From Acanthochlamys bracteata (Eukaryota > Streptophyta > Magnoliopsida > Pandanales > Velloziaceae): a stretch of DNA of 64,000 bases. The first letter of the stretch is position 1, and each line of letters starts with the position of its first letter. Both the position numbers and the translations under genes were made by a program. This document shows, in pieces, positions 24,899 through 37,538 of this stretch. The notes below the pieces were generated by a model, which was not told the origin of the DNA, did no database searches, and worked only from the letters and a program-made list of their open reading frames with translations. Location: the NCBI GenBank assembly GCA_019914995.1, contig CM034134.1:514145-578144 (forward strand), written 5' to 3'.

Positions 24899-27329
24899 CA
24901 TATAGGGACCTGATGAAAACTCGAGGGAAGGTTGATAATTGAATGAGAGCTTCAAAGGATCTCAGAGTTATACCCAGAGATTGTAAGCCTGCGCTTAAGT
25001 GCACGAACTTTGCAATACTCGCGCTCTCCTCCTTGGTGGTGTAGCTTCCTACTTCCCAGTCCTTGAAACTACTCCCGTATAGATCGAGCACCAGTAGTCT
25101 TGACATGTTTGATATCAATCCGTAAGGTATTTCTTTAAGACAATTAGTATTTCTAAGAAGCAAAAATTTGAGTTGCTTCAAGTTTACTAATGTGTACGGC
25201 AGCTCAGATATTACAGTGCCATTCACATTCAAATAAGTGAGGTTTTGGAGAGATCCAATCTCATCAGGAATAATTTTTAGACCAGAAGAAGATAAATCCA
25301 GATATTTCAAGGAGACCATCTGTTGAAAGAAACTTCCATCTAACTTCAAAGGTGAACCTTCAATTCCCTGCATAGTGAAGCTTTCTAGCAATTTAGAACA
25401 GTTTGGTAGATTTGGCTGGTTATGTAACGAGCACCTCATCAGAGATATCCGTTGAGCCTCTTGCCAGTCGAAAGTGTGTTCTAATTCTTCAAGTCTAACT
25501 TTTGTTTTCACGATCCATTTGTTTCTTTTGCGTCCCTCTTCATTGGCAATCCACAGTGCCATGTCTCGGATAACATCATGCATCTTCACCTATCAAAGAT
25601 AAATATAGATAAAACAAGGAGTAGGATATTGCTTGCATTTAGCATATATCTATATTTGGGTTTAGAATTTGGATTTTGTAAGCGTTCAAACAATTAAGCT
25701 CGATTCTCTAACAAAAATCATAAATGAAATTGAAAAGGTTCCCTATTGAATCAAATTGAAACTAGATCTTGGGAGTTAATTACCTTTGTTTCATCATCAG
25801 GAATACGTTCCAACAAAGCTGCTGCCTCCAATCTTCCGATTAAAAGATAACCTGTACGATAAGCATAATCTATGCTTATACTTAAGCTGTCATCTAAAAA
25901 TTCAAGACCCATCCATGTCTCTATGAGCTCACGTCGTTCTATTTCATAGTCGTCCGGCCATAACGCACAAGATAAGAAACATTGTTTTTCTATATCATCC
26001 TGCAAACAGTCATAACTAATCTTGAGTTTTTGAAACATCTTACGATAGATATGTTCACCTGGTATATGATGATAAAGGGATTCTTTTATCAAGTTGAGAA
26101 TCTCTCGCCATTCCTCGACTGTTTTCTTTGTAGCAATTGCACGCCCGATGGTAACCAATGCAAGTGGCAAGCCGTTGCATTCTCTGATGATAGCTTCTGC
26201 AAAAGGTTGAAGTTTTTGATTTGAAATGAGCTCCTCGGGAACTTTGTCTTTGAACAATAGCCATGCGTCTTCTTTGTTCAAAGCTTCAACCTTGATTTTT
26301 CTTTTTGCTCCCATCTCGGCACATACATCCTCTGACCTTGTTGTGAGTATAACCTTACCCTTACGTTGTTTGTTGAACTGGTACAACGGTATGCCAATCT
26401 CCTCAAGATCATAAGATTCCCACAGATCGTCTAGCAACAATAAAAAGTTCTTCTTTTCTAAATAATTGTACATAATTGTGGCTAGAGCCTCCATAGCATC
26501 GTCTTTATTGAAATGTAGTCCTAGTGCCTTTGCCGTTCTCTTCTGAAGGTTATCAAGCTTACAATCTTTTGAAACCACAATCAATACGACACGATCAAAT
26601 TTGCAGCTACCACTAAGAAAGCCACCGGGTTGCAAGTCGTTGTTAATTCTCTTAAGAAGCGTTGTCTTGCCCGCTCCACCCATGCCAGAAATTCCCAAGA
26701 TACTTTCTTGTTCGTTGGCCAAGAAAATGCCAACGTCCTTAAGATAGGAGTCCAAGCCAAACTGTCTGAAGTTGATAGGTTGTGCTTGAACAATTTTTAC
26801 GGGCGGCTTTTTCCCCATGATATTGAGCTTCCCTCCATCTTCAAGAAGAGTCTTGACTTGTTCAAGCAATTTGGTTGATGCTATGTCCATCCGCACGCAA
26901 TTGAAAGAGAAAGTTTTGAGCTGGAGATAATGGTGGATAACTTCGGTAGCTTCCCCTTGAATCTTATGAACCCTCTGAAGCCAGTCATCGACTTCAATAG
27001 GCCAAGCTTCTCCTCTGAGCTCAATTTCTTCAATCTTCTCAGCAACATTATCCTTCATGTGCTTCAACGACTCGGAGGCATATTTAAGAGCATCTATTTT
27101 AGATTTGAGACACAGAAGGTAAGGTAATGCAACCGCAACAGTTATTGCTACCACTGCGAGGGCCACACAGAATGGCCATGGAATAGCGTAATTCTGCAAC
27201 TTGAGTTGATTCACTATGGTTGGGCCAAATGTAATCAGTACTCCAGCTGCCCATTGAGCCAAATGGAACTCTAGATGATTGATGATCTTTCGTATGAGAT
27301 CTTTGAACATCCTCATGGGAGGAGTGCTG

Positions 27330-27565
27330 CTGCTGCTTTCAATAGGAGTTGTTGTTCTTGGATGAAATTGGAATGAAGTTTTGCTGTGAATATAAACAGT
27401 TAGATGATTGATGCTTTGATGCCAACAACTTGGTTCCACCACTATGAAGAATTTGTTCTTGGATGAAAATAGAGTGAAGTTTTGCTGTGGTATATAACAG
27501 TGAAAAGATTGATGTCTTTGATGCCAGCAACTTGCTGTCCTCCACTTCGAAGAATTTGTTCTCTA
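27330..27565 (-). repeat. Tandem duplication of ~110 bp in NLR 5' leader
   Basis: Two diverged direct copies lie just upstream of the NLR start codon. Both read, on the minus strand, through AAGTTGYTGGCATCAAAG, a stretch ending CACAGCAAAACTTCA and then TTTTCATCCAAGAACAA. The duplication creates an alternative in-frame ATG at 27442, which I treat as leader. Confidence 0.85.
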
Positions 27566-29302
27566 ACTTTAATATTTGTCTTTTACGTCTCCCATATAGA
27601 TATAATAATCCTGCCGTCAACAAAACCTGGGAGCAAGGAAGGAGTAAAACAACTTCGCATAAAGATAATATGGTTTTATTAACAGGGTATGTGATGAACT
27701 ATCATTAAAGTAGCATATTTACAAAGTTGCAATATCATAAACTCAAAATCATACGATGCGAAGTTAACTCAGAAAGCAAGTTGAATAGCGTGACGTTGTG
27801 ATACACTAAGAAGTTGAAAAGTCGATGAAACTTGAAAGAAAATACTTCAAATAAATAGAAAAACTGAAAAACATAATCTGTTCCTTGATGGTTTTTCCTC
27901 CCCTCGGCATACATGTGTATATAGGTTATGCCATTCTTCTGTAGGCGGCTAACACTTCTACATTATTGAAATGACTCTCTAAAACTGAAAAACCTACATA
28001 ATTTGGTAACTAAAAACTCAACCTTTCTAATTTGGCTAAGTGCCCTTGAGCCGGTACCTGGTAACCACCTCAAGGTGACTTATTGTTTGTAGGCCAAATC
28101 CAGATTCCTTGTTATGTTCTAGCTGCAGCATAAGATTACTTGACTCCTCCCAAGTTGATGCAGAGGCATTGAGGTGAAAGATGGTAAGTGGATTGCATTT
28201 GCTGAAGTTATGCGGATTGGGTTCCATTTTGGTGCACCGGGGTCATCCCAGGCGCCTAGCGCCAATGCCCGGATGGATCACTTCTGGGTGCTGGCATCCA
28301 TAGTGCCTAGGCACTTACCAACATCTGCAGCCCAAGCAAGTGTTGTGCCCTGAGCTTGTGTATCAGCATGACCGTCGTGGCCGGTGAGGACTTGTCGCAG
28401 CAATCGTATCATTTCCCTCCAATAAAATACCGGCCTCGTTCTCAAGGCTAGGAATGCTCGGCTGTGAGTCGGCAAAGAGGATGGGTCTAAAGGAAGAGTA
28501 AACCGGAAGAGGTGAGCCTATCAAAACAACATCGAAAATGCGAGATATTAGTGGCCGAGTGAATGCTCGTATTTGCATGACTGTTCCGTTCAATAAAGGC
28601 AGCTGTAATGGCCCAAGTCTTTGTTCAAAACTAATTTTGACAATGAAAATTTTCTTTCATTGGACCGCCTCATATAAGCTAGCAATAGCCAAATTCCAAG
28701 CCACCTTTTTTAGAGCGTTTGGAAGTGATTTTAAAAATTAATTTTTCAAAATAAAAAATATATTTTCAGTTTTGATAAACAAATTTTATTTTTTTAATTT
28801 CAAAATAATAATAATAATAAATTAAGCTTTTATCTCATTTAGAGTAAAATCTGCTATATAGATTTATTTTTTTTATTCAGTTCGGTTATAAACTAACTAG
28901 ATCCAGTGAAAGATTCAATTTCTTTAAAATTTTCACCACCATCCTAAGCCAAGTCAATTTGATCTTTACCAATTTTCTCCTAGTGTTCAAATAAGATTAC
29001 ATCACTCTTATACTAGCACCATATTACAACTTATACTATTAACCATGTTGAAGAAATGGAACCACTTGCTATCAGCGACAAAATTTTGTTGCAACCCAGT
29101 AAAAGTTCAAACAGCAAGAGTAAGAATTATACCTTAACTGAGGTTGCCGGCACGGGTATATAACCATAAACATTTCTTGAAATTCACTATTTGAAACCTT
29201 TTGTACAGAGTTAAAATAACATACTACATTCTCATCTGATAGTGCAACAAAACCAGTAACAATGAACAGGACGCGTCCTTTAGTGATCATAGCTTGATAT
29301 AT
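27566..29302. other. Upstream region of the split NLR; unassigned spliced-looking frames
   Basis: It contains the NLR promoter side and, around 28030-28600, less AT-rich sequence with open minus-strand frames that I cannot assign. One block (about 28527-28342, minus) is open for ~58 codons between a plausible acceptor (TTCCTTTAG) and donor (GTAAGTGCC). A second (28227-28036) ends in TRYRLKGT and a stop. They could be remains of a gene or a non-coding transcript. An AT-rich MITE-like block begins near 28705. Confidence 0.35.
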
Positions 29303-32300
29303 TCAATGAGTCAAAATGGCTTCCACTCTGTCAATCGATGCGTGCAGACGCCCGTAACTCATATTGAACAATTTTTCTCCAGTACCTAAAGCACTGTGAT
29401 TGCAAGATACTATCTCAGCACCAATTGAAACTTTCTATGGGTAGGGAACCATTCACTGAGTAGAAGTCTAAGCAACAATAAGCACGAAAGACTATAACCC
29501 TCAGAAGTATGAGTCAGTTGTGGTGTTTAAAATAGTATATTTCTGTGAAATTGATAGCTTAGTCCTTCTAAAAGAGTGTTAAAGGAAGAGAAAAAGATTA
29601 GAAAGAGTAATACAATGTAATACCTTTTGCTCCAAACCAAAGGAAAATCCATAAAACTGGATCATCATTAAAAGATATAGGATATTTTCAAGGGAGTGAA
29701 TTACTATAAAACTTTCTTTAGGTTTTCTTACAATTAATAATATTAAATATATTAACATTCCAAGTACTAAATTAATTACCTAGTGCCAGCTAGACTTTTA
29801 AATGCCAACGTCACAACCTATCAAAATTGTGTGGATGAAGTAAGCATCAATGCATAAAGAGCTTACCCACGGATTTCGGGAAGAACATATTCAGCCTTCC
29901 AGCCAATTCTGAAGTCGAACCCGGGGAACAAACCAATAGATGTCTTGTTCCTTATCTGGGAAAAGCCATCTCCACCCAAGCATGAAGAGAGCCTCCACTT
30001 CCACCCGATTGCATTGTAGTGAAAATTATGTCCTATACCAACCTACACGCTTTGCAAAAGACAACATCATTGAACAGAACATATAGACAATTTGCAACAA
30101 TGATTACATGAACAAAAATGGTCATTGTAAGAAGGACCTTTTGTATAATACAAACAAAGAATACCTTACATCTTGGCATGCACCTATTACACCAAACACA
30201 AAGAACAGATTCCAATTTAGCCAAAGTGCTCTTATTTGTGTATAATGTTGGTTCTCATAAAGTTTTCCTCATTCATTTGGAAAATTATGATACTTAGCTC
30301 AATGGTGGTTTTGCAACTAATAGATTGAGTTCTGATCGAATGTCTTTTGCAATTTCTTTACCTTAATTTCTGAAAGTGGAGTAGTTCATATTTGATAGAA
30401 AGGAGTCCAATTAATGAGTCTAGTTGATTTAGGAGTTAGAGTTTTGATATCAAGCCATGATTTCTAAAGAGTTCTATTTATATAAGAATTCTGTGGAAGC
30501 TAATTCTTTACCAACAAAGGGAATCTAATTGTAGTAGGAAAGCAGCACAGTTTGTAGTTGTCTATTAATTTAATATCGAGTCTTTGTTAAGAAAAGGAAG
30601 GTGCAGTCTCTTTAACAAGTCGAGATAAACTTCAATTGGAGGTGAGACTCTCGCTGATGAGTTGAAGATAAATAGGGCCTATAATTCTATCATACTGCAG
30701 CTTGATTGTTTTTATCTTTGTTTGAAGTTTAGATGGATCACGGGATTTAGAAGGTTAAGAGAATGTTCCCTCTACTGGGGGTATTTGCTCTCTAACAATA
30801 AATAATTGCTCAAACCATTATAATGCATTCTTACCTCTGTTCTTTTGTTCTTCTCTCCAAAGCAACACGCCTTTTTAGATTAGGCCTAAGCATATGGACT
30901 ATTGGACACTTTCATATGCCATAGCTTGGCTGCAATGAGTTTCTAGTATTTAGCTACATGGATACACTATTAAAATATCTCTTGATGTATTCATGTAGAA
31001 GTCTAAAACTCTTTCCAAAAGTTTTGAAGCTAGTTTCCTTTGTCCCAGAAAATGAACTCAGTGATTACTCTTTCTTAAACCTCTTGAACAGAAAGATCTT
31101 TTGAAGGGGTTCAAAACTAAACAAGAAGATCGACAGTGTGTAGGTAGATGAAACAACACAACGCCAACTGTTTCGCTAAGAATAGCATCTATCATAGACA
31201 ATGACATTAGCTATAGTACTACTCTTGGTCTATAACTGATGATGTTTATGGTATGCCAAAGTCGTACTGTATTAGATGGAGCTAACCAATACTAATTCAA
31301 TAAACTGCCATTATTTGGTATGATTTTCCACAGAAAAAGCTTCTTACCAAATTGTTTCAATTCCTTACCTATTTCTCATCTACAATCCTAAAAGAGCATA
31401 AATGGAAGAAAATTTCACTTCTATACCTTTTACGAGCCTTTGCACCTTAACACATATGGGTAGTCATAATTTATGGCCTTTAGCACCAAGTGTATCACTT
31501 GATCTGAGCACAAGCTTGGTGGTTGTATTGTACTCAATTCATCTTCCCAGCACTTAGACATCTAACTTTTGCTTCTTCATTTGCTCCAATTTGGTTGCCC
31601 CATGAGTATCTATTTGATTCAGTTTTCATAGATAATGATGTGCACAAGCAAATCTTATACAGAGTATCCTCTACGCCTCGAAAAAGCTAGCAAGCACGTT
31701 CTTGACATTAAGGCAACGCTTTTAGAGTCACAGACAACCTAACTACACTCTATGGAATCAATCACAAGTGAATCTATAGAAGTTCTGAAAACAGTAATAA
31801 AAAATTAGACTTCGAGTGACTGAACCGCATCTCCATCTTCTCGCAGTTTGAGCTTATGTGAAAGGCAAAGGTCTAACGAGCAGTTTACCTAGTTTTTAGC
31901 TAAAATCTACAAGGAAGCTAGAAAAATATACCGGCAGGAATTTTCCCTACTCATTCGTATTTTTGTAAGTATAATCAACTCAAGAAGCATTCACAATTAG
32001 CCCCTTATAGTTACTGAATGACTTAACAACTTGTTGCTCTACAACATTGGCATGTAAACCAGTTACTAGTAAACCAGTTCTTGAGAATCCAACCACTCAA
32101 ACAAGCCAGCAAACGAAGTTGATGAATCAGTTCTGCAGCATATGTGCATTTTAAATTCCGAGAAAGCCGATAAATCGAACCTGAAGATTGAGGTACTTGG
32201 TAATAGGTATTTTCTTGGAGAGCACCCGAATTTCCTTCTGAATTGGCTCGCACACAAACTTCCAACGCCGCTCAGGGCTCATTGGCTTCAACACCAACTT

Positions 32301-33185
32301 TGCTCGATAATCATTGGTTTCAAGATTATAAAACTAAAAAAAAAACAGAAAATAAAGCATAAGCATATGGCTCCAAGAAATGGTTAAGTAATCAACAATG
32401 ATAAATAATAAAAATATTAAAACAGTTCTCTAGGAGCAATTATTAAACACAAACTCATAAAAAGTTTAAACTTTAAGTACTAGTTGAACTCGAGAATTTA
32501 AGCAAACTACTCAAATAGCCTACAAAACATTTACTCTTAAGAAAAAAAGTTGAAAAGCATCGAAGGAATAGATAAAAGACCACATAACAAGAACACATAA
32601 AACCGAAACCAGTGAACAATTGGAAAATCTAGAGAATGGACTGCGAGATCGGTTTACATTTAAGTAAAGGAACCATAAGACAAAATCCAAAAACGAATAA
32701 GATTCAAACTTTATGTATAATCTAAGCTCACAAAAAACTAACATGAGAGCCAAAAAATTCAAAAAGCATATAACAGATAACACAGAGAAATAGCCACCAA
32801 GATTCAACCTTTACGAACAAACTATTGTGAGCTCACAATAGCATCAAACCAAGAAAAAAACATCAACAAACTGAAATTTACAACTCAGTATTTGAGTGCA
32901 AAAACTTGTTTAAACTAAACTAAACCATAAAACACAGGGAAATAGCCACAAAGATACAAAATTCATGAAAAAATTAATATACAACAGTAACAAACCAAGA
33001 AAGTTTTCAAGGAAATTGAAAATTGATACCTCCAGGTTGATCCCAACACGAATTCCTTCGACTTCTTTGCGGAACTTGACGAACAACTCGGATGGAACTA
33101 AGTTGATGTTGAACAGATCTTCAAGAGATGGTTCTTCTCCATCTCCGTCGATTGGACTAGCTACGAGATTGCTCCTCGACGCCAT
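29303..33185 (-). CDS. Plant protein of unknown function, possible beta-barrel envelope protein, 191 aa
   Basis: A four-exon model on the minus strand: 33185-33030, 32333-32181, 30042-29867 and 29393-29303, total 576 nt including TGA; all junctions are GT-AG and in phase. The start context is clean (MASRSNLVASPIDG...). Exon 2 contains RAKLVLKPMSPERRWKFVCEP. Exons 2-4 alternate charged/polar and aromatic residues (VGIGHNFHYNAIGWKWRL, IGLFPGFDFRIGWKAEYVLP), which resembles beta-strands of an outer-membrane barrel. There is no signal peptide and no long hydrophobic helix. I do not recognise the family securely (a plant-specific DUF is likely), and a plastid or mitochondrial outer membrane location is only inferred. 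Intron 2 is about 2.1 kb and contains no visible gene. Confidence 0.75.
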
Positions 33186-33452
33186 TGAATTTCAATTTCA
33201 ATGAGTTTCACGATCGACTTCAAATTTCTTGTATTGAAAACTTCGGAATAAACCAGAAAGAAAGAACAAGTGTACGCAATAAATGGGCCACCACTGTTAG
33301 TCGGACCCAATCTATAGCCTAGGCTCAATACAAATGGCCAGTTTCTTTCTTTGGTTTTGTTCTTTTTGACCTTTTGGTAAATGCTAAATAAATAAGATGT
33401 ATAAACTATGTTATGGTAAAATTTTAAAGAAACACAACAAACTTGTTATTAA

Positions 33453-33713
33453 GGGCGTGTTTACCAACACCCCTAAACTCCACTTCCTTTAAACTCAAAT
33501 TTCACATAAATACTTATAAAAATTAAAATAAATTTTTTTATCAATAAATTTTTTTTAAAAATTCAAATTTAAAACTTACTAAAAATATATAATTAATATA
33601 AAATTTTATTTTTTATTAAATATTTTTTATTTTTTATTTTATTTTTTAAATTTATTTCTTAAAAACTTCACTTCTCTCAAAACTCCACTTCCACACCCTA
33701 GGTAAACACGCCC
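33453..33713. mobile_element. Tourist-like MITE (261 bp)
   Basis: Terminal inverted repeats GGGCGTGTTTACC and GGTAAACACGCCC, flanked by TAA on both sides (33450-33452, 33714-33716). The interior is A/T runs with no coding capacity. It is about 97% identical by eye to the 261-bp element at 38894. Confidence 0.88.
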
Positions 33714-34147
33714 TAAGTGAACTTTATGCCACATATAAATACAATATCATATAATTATCAAATAATTGATTTTTGAATCAGGTGTTAAATTTTTATTAAC
33801 TGACTTCTAATTAATTTATAATCGAACGGAACAAAAAATGATTTATATTAGCTGACCGGATAAAAAAAATTTTGTTGTTGTTATTATTGTTGAACTTCTA
33901 GTTAAACAGATTCTTAAATTTTTCTATAAGAAATTGTATAGCTTTTATAGAGTAAAGAAACAGCAATACCCAAACCAGTTTCAAAATTACATGTGAATTT
34001 AAACAACAATGGAAGACTCAAAAAACAACAAATTTCATATCAAATGTAAGGTTTACTTTAGTTACAAACACTTATACATTACGACAATTAGTTGCATTGC
34101 GAGCGAAACAGAAAGACGATTGAGAAATTGAAATTCTTGCGAGCTTC
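33714..34147. other. Intergenic, 3' flank of plastid protein gene
   Basis: AT-rich sequence between the MITE and the stop codon of the next minus-strand gene. It probably contains that gene's 3' UTR. Nothing else is seen. Confidence 0.4.
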
Positions 34148-37100
34148 CTATGCCCAGAGCAATGTCAGTACGAAGAAGAGAAGAGCAGCTACGCCAAAGC
34201 ATAAACTAGCAATTGCTGCAAATGCCTGCGAAGAATGTCAAGATGCGCCGTTCTACTGTCTACAAGATCGCAGAATTATAGAAACTTGATGCGTTTTTAT
34301 TACCTTCCCTTCAGATTCGAAGCTGAACTTCTTCGTGAACCATGTCAATCCTCTGGCAACAAAGGGAGCTAATGCGAGAGCACTGCATTAAACATAACAC
34401 AGACGGACACTTCTAATTAATGTGCAAATCAAGATGTAAGAACAACATGATATGCTATTATTTGTACAAGGCTGAGGTTTGAGATTCCTGTACATCAAAG
34501 GTAGTACTTCGATTCTTACCCTCCAGCTCGTAAGATCTTTGTAACTTGGCTACCAGCCCACACCATCGCCATCACTTTGAGAAACCTGCAGATGAATTAA
34601 GTTATTTTGCATAACGGCAGAATCTTCATTAAGTAACCAAATCTGAAACATGAACATTTAACCTCTCCACAGCAGCACTGTAACCCATTTTTCCAGGAGC
34701 AGGCGCAAAATAAAACCTGAGAGCAAGTATCTTAAAGTTCATGATGACATCAAGGGAAATAAAGCAATGCAAAAGAACTGTTATTTCTAGAGGTGATCAG
34801 GAAATTTGCTAATTAAACTATGTCGATTATGTCTAGTCAGAGAAGTGAAAGTTAACAAGCAAACTCTACCTTTCAGGAAACAAAAGGAAGGACCGCAACA
34901 CAAAAGAATTAAACTATACCATAACCTGTGCAGGCTCCATTGGTGCAATTATGCTATGTTAATCCGTTTTGATCAGAAATATAAAATTGCACGTCCTTAA
35001 AGTTTCCAGCAACAATGACTTCTTTCCAGAGAAAATGAGACAAGCCAATTTAATTGTGAATGTGTTTGTATAGCATCAATTGTCAGTATCTTATTTAAAG
35101 CAGAAGTGCTTAGTTTTGGAATAGGAAAGCTCTGTTATGGACAGGGTAGGGTAACTAGACAACCTTTATTCAGCTTTTTAACAGCTTATAATTCTCAAGG
35201 GTTAAATCACAAATTAATTGTAACAATCAGAGAAATGATACATACCAAACCAAAAGGAAAGTTATGAGGTAGTAGACTGTGTTTAGCAATCCATAGGATA
35301 ATACTCCAGCAACACCATACGTCCTTAACTTCTGAAGAAGCCTGCGAGAGACATTTCATGATAGGTAAGTCAAACCAAATATTTACTACGGGCAGATAAC
35401 GAATGTGCACTACATTTGAAAATCATTTCAAACAGGTAGGGCAGACATTTCAACAAGAATACTTTAACATTTGCATAAAAGACTACAAGATGAGACAAAT
35501 ATGCCAAAATATGCAGAAAGGTAATCTACTAGGCCACTAATTTCAGACTCACTAAAAATGATTTCCTCCACAATTTTCTTATCAAGTTGACCAAAATATA
35601 TGCCATCATTAGCCATGGCCAATATAGAAATATGATACAGCTTCGAAGCTTCCCATATTTCAGAATAAGTGAAAATTGGTTAGATCTAAGCAAGCTACTA
35701 TATATGACTCCAGAAGGAACCTCTTGTAGCAATGTCTTGCAAAGGAAAAGCAATTACATCTACCAATATCAACATTAGCATATCATCACGTAACTTATCA
35801 CTATCCATGACAAGCCTTACTACCCTTGCCCAGAATATGTTGGATGTTTGGTTAAGAAAGCCTTACTACCTTTCCCCCAAATGTAGGATGTTTTAGTTAA
35901 GAAAGCCTTACTACCATTCCCTCAAATGTAAGATGTTTATGTTTTAACTACTTATGATTTCCTATACCATGAACCTGGAATATGAATATGATTTCGTTGA
36001 AGCAAATTACGTACTAGATATTGAGATAGTCAGTAGGAAACATTCATCTACTATATATTTCTCCCTAATAGTGATTCGTTCTAACTTACAACTCCAATAA
36101 AAATTCTAGCAAACTATAACCTAGAACTGATATATACTGGTGGCAGAGGGAAAGTACTCTTTGGAGGAAAAGATGCTACCGCTACTGGTTTTACTTCTAT
36201 CGCCCCCTTCTCTACCTTCAAAAACTGAAGAACTGTTAAACATACTAAACAGATCAACAGAACTGGTGATAGCAATATTATAAGAAATTCAGAAGCAACT
36301 TTGTTTAAAAGTAAAAAGAAAAAAAAAGATTGGTCCATTACCAATCTTTTCGTTGGAGCTCTCCCCAACATTCCCAAAGTCACTTGCCTGCAACAAAGAG
36401 ACAAGACTAATGTTATGATCCAAGCAAACTCCCAGTTTATATTATCCATCAATCATTCCCCTAAGCCTTCTAAAAACCAAATTCTTTGGAGGGTTCAGCT
36501 CAAATGAGTACATTATCCTAGATATTAGGCATCCCTTTTGAAAACAATTACAAAAATAGAGAGCAATGCAAGCCCACATTCAAGTTCAGAAATTATGAAA
36601 ATCCAATCTCTACAGAATAGAAGCTCTAGAAATATTCAATTTTTACACAAATGAAACCCAAATAGAAGCTCTAAATCAAAAAATCATTTCAGAATTCATC
36701 CAAAAACCAAAAACGTGTACTAAGACAAGCCTACAACAGCTCTCAGAAATGAGAAAGATTCATTTATAACACAATCAAACATTACAGACACTCTGAAAGT
36801 ATAAAACCCACTTCAGAATTAATCTAAAAACATGAGAAAAAAAATCATAAAACAAATCCAGATCACCCACAAATAAGAAAGATTCAATTTTGATACAATC
36901 AAACACTACAAAAATTCTGAAAAGCGAAAACCCATTCCATAATTCATCTACAAAACTTGAAAAAAAAAGATCGTAAAACAAATCCACAATCACTCTCACA
37001 ACTGAGAAAGATTCAGTTCTATACAATCCTAAAGCAAGCCTGCAATGGCCCCTCAGAAAAGAGACAGATTCAAATCTAACTAATCAAACACTAAACAAGC

Positions 37101-37538
37101 TTGGAACTCGAAAAACCCATTATAGAATTCATCGACAACCAAACTTCCAAAAGAACAAGCCTACAACATCTCTAAGAAACAGGAAAGATTCAATTTTTAC
37201 ACAAACAAAGACTACAGAAACCCTGAAAATCGAGAACCTATTTCAGAATTCATCTTAAAAAAAAATTCCAAAAACGAAAAAATTCTACAAACCTTGAAGC
37301 AGAGACATGTAACCCTTTCTACTGCGACTCCTCTACTCAATCTCCAATAACAAGCATTGAAATTGAATGACGATTTATTTGAAGAAGAGCATCGACGGTG
37401 TTGCTGCACTTAGATTAAGAAGCAGAGAATCAAATTCAGAGCCAAAAAAAATCAAAGAAAGCAATGAACAAATTTTTTTTTTAATCATACGGTGGCCGGT
37501 AATGAGGTGATGATGCTGTTCAACGGCGACGCTAACAT
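34148..37538 (-). CDS. Predicted plastid multi-pass membrane protein of unknown function, 224 aa
   Basis: A nine-exon model on the minus strand: 37538-37491, 37403-37293, 36387-36342, 36224-36128, 35341-35246, 34716-34663, 34585-34520, 34382-34304 and 34225-34148, total 675 nt including TAG, every junction GT-AG and in phase. The first exon is only 48 nt (MLASPLNSIITSLPAT) and is joined across an 87-nt U-rich intron. Residues 1-~85 are Ser/Arg-rich and poor in acidic residues, as in a chloroplast transit peptide. The mature part has hydrophobic segments YGVAGVLSYGLLNTVYYLIT..., VMAMVWAGSQVTKIL and a C-terminal AFAAIASLCFG...LTLLWA, with the motif FYFAPAPGKMGY between. It may be a distant DUF1279/FAM210-type protein, which I hold only weakly. 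Membrane location is well supported; function is unknown. Confidence 0.82.

Larger units (their letters stand above)
19016..27316 (-). pseudogene. CC-NBS-LRR (RPS2/RPS5-type) resistance gene split by a copia element
   Basis: Exon 1 (27316-25784) encodes 511 residues. Hydrophobic stretches lie at about 22-38 and 47-68, then a coiled-coil-like region (PKSK/LKSKIDALK..., DDWLQRVHKIQ). NB-ARC follows, with P-loop GMGGAGKTT at about 211-219, kinase-2 LLLLDDLW at about 292-299, RNBS-B KVILTTRSEDVC, GLPLAL at about 382-387 and RNBS-D CFLSCALWPDDYE. A GT-AG intron precedes exon 2 (from 25589), which opens with the MHD motif (MKMHDVIRDMALW) and continues into LRRs. The LRR exon is interrupted at 24898/19680 by the retrotransposon and resumes at 19674, ending at 19016. 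Removing the element and one CATAT copy leaves exon 2 at 1350 nt in frame and a 960-aa protein. As it stands, translation would run a few codons into the LTR and stop at 24855, giving a protein of about 755 aa with a truncated LRR. The start at 27316 is chosen by alignment with the NLR at 56307; an in-frame ATG at 27442 lies in a duplicated leader. Confidence 0.93.
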
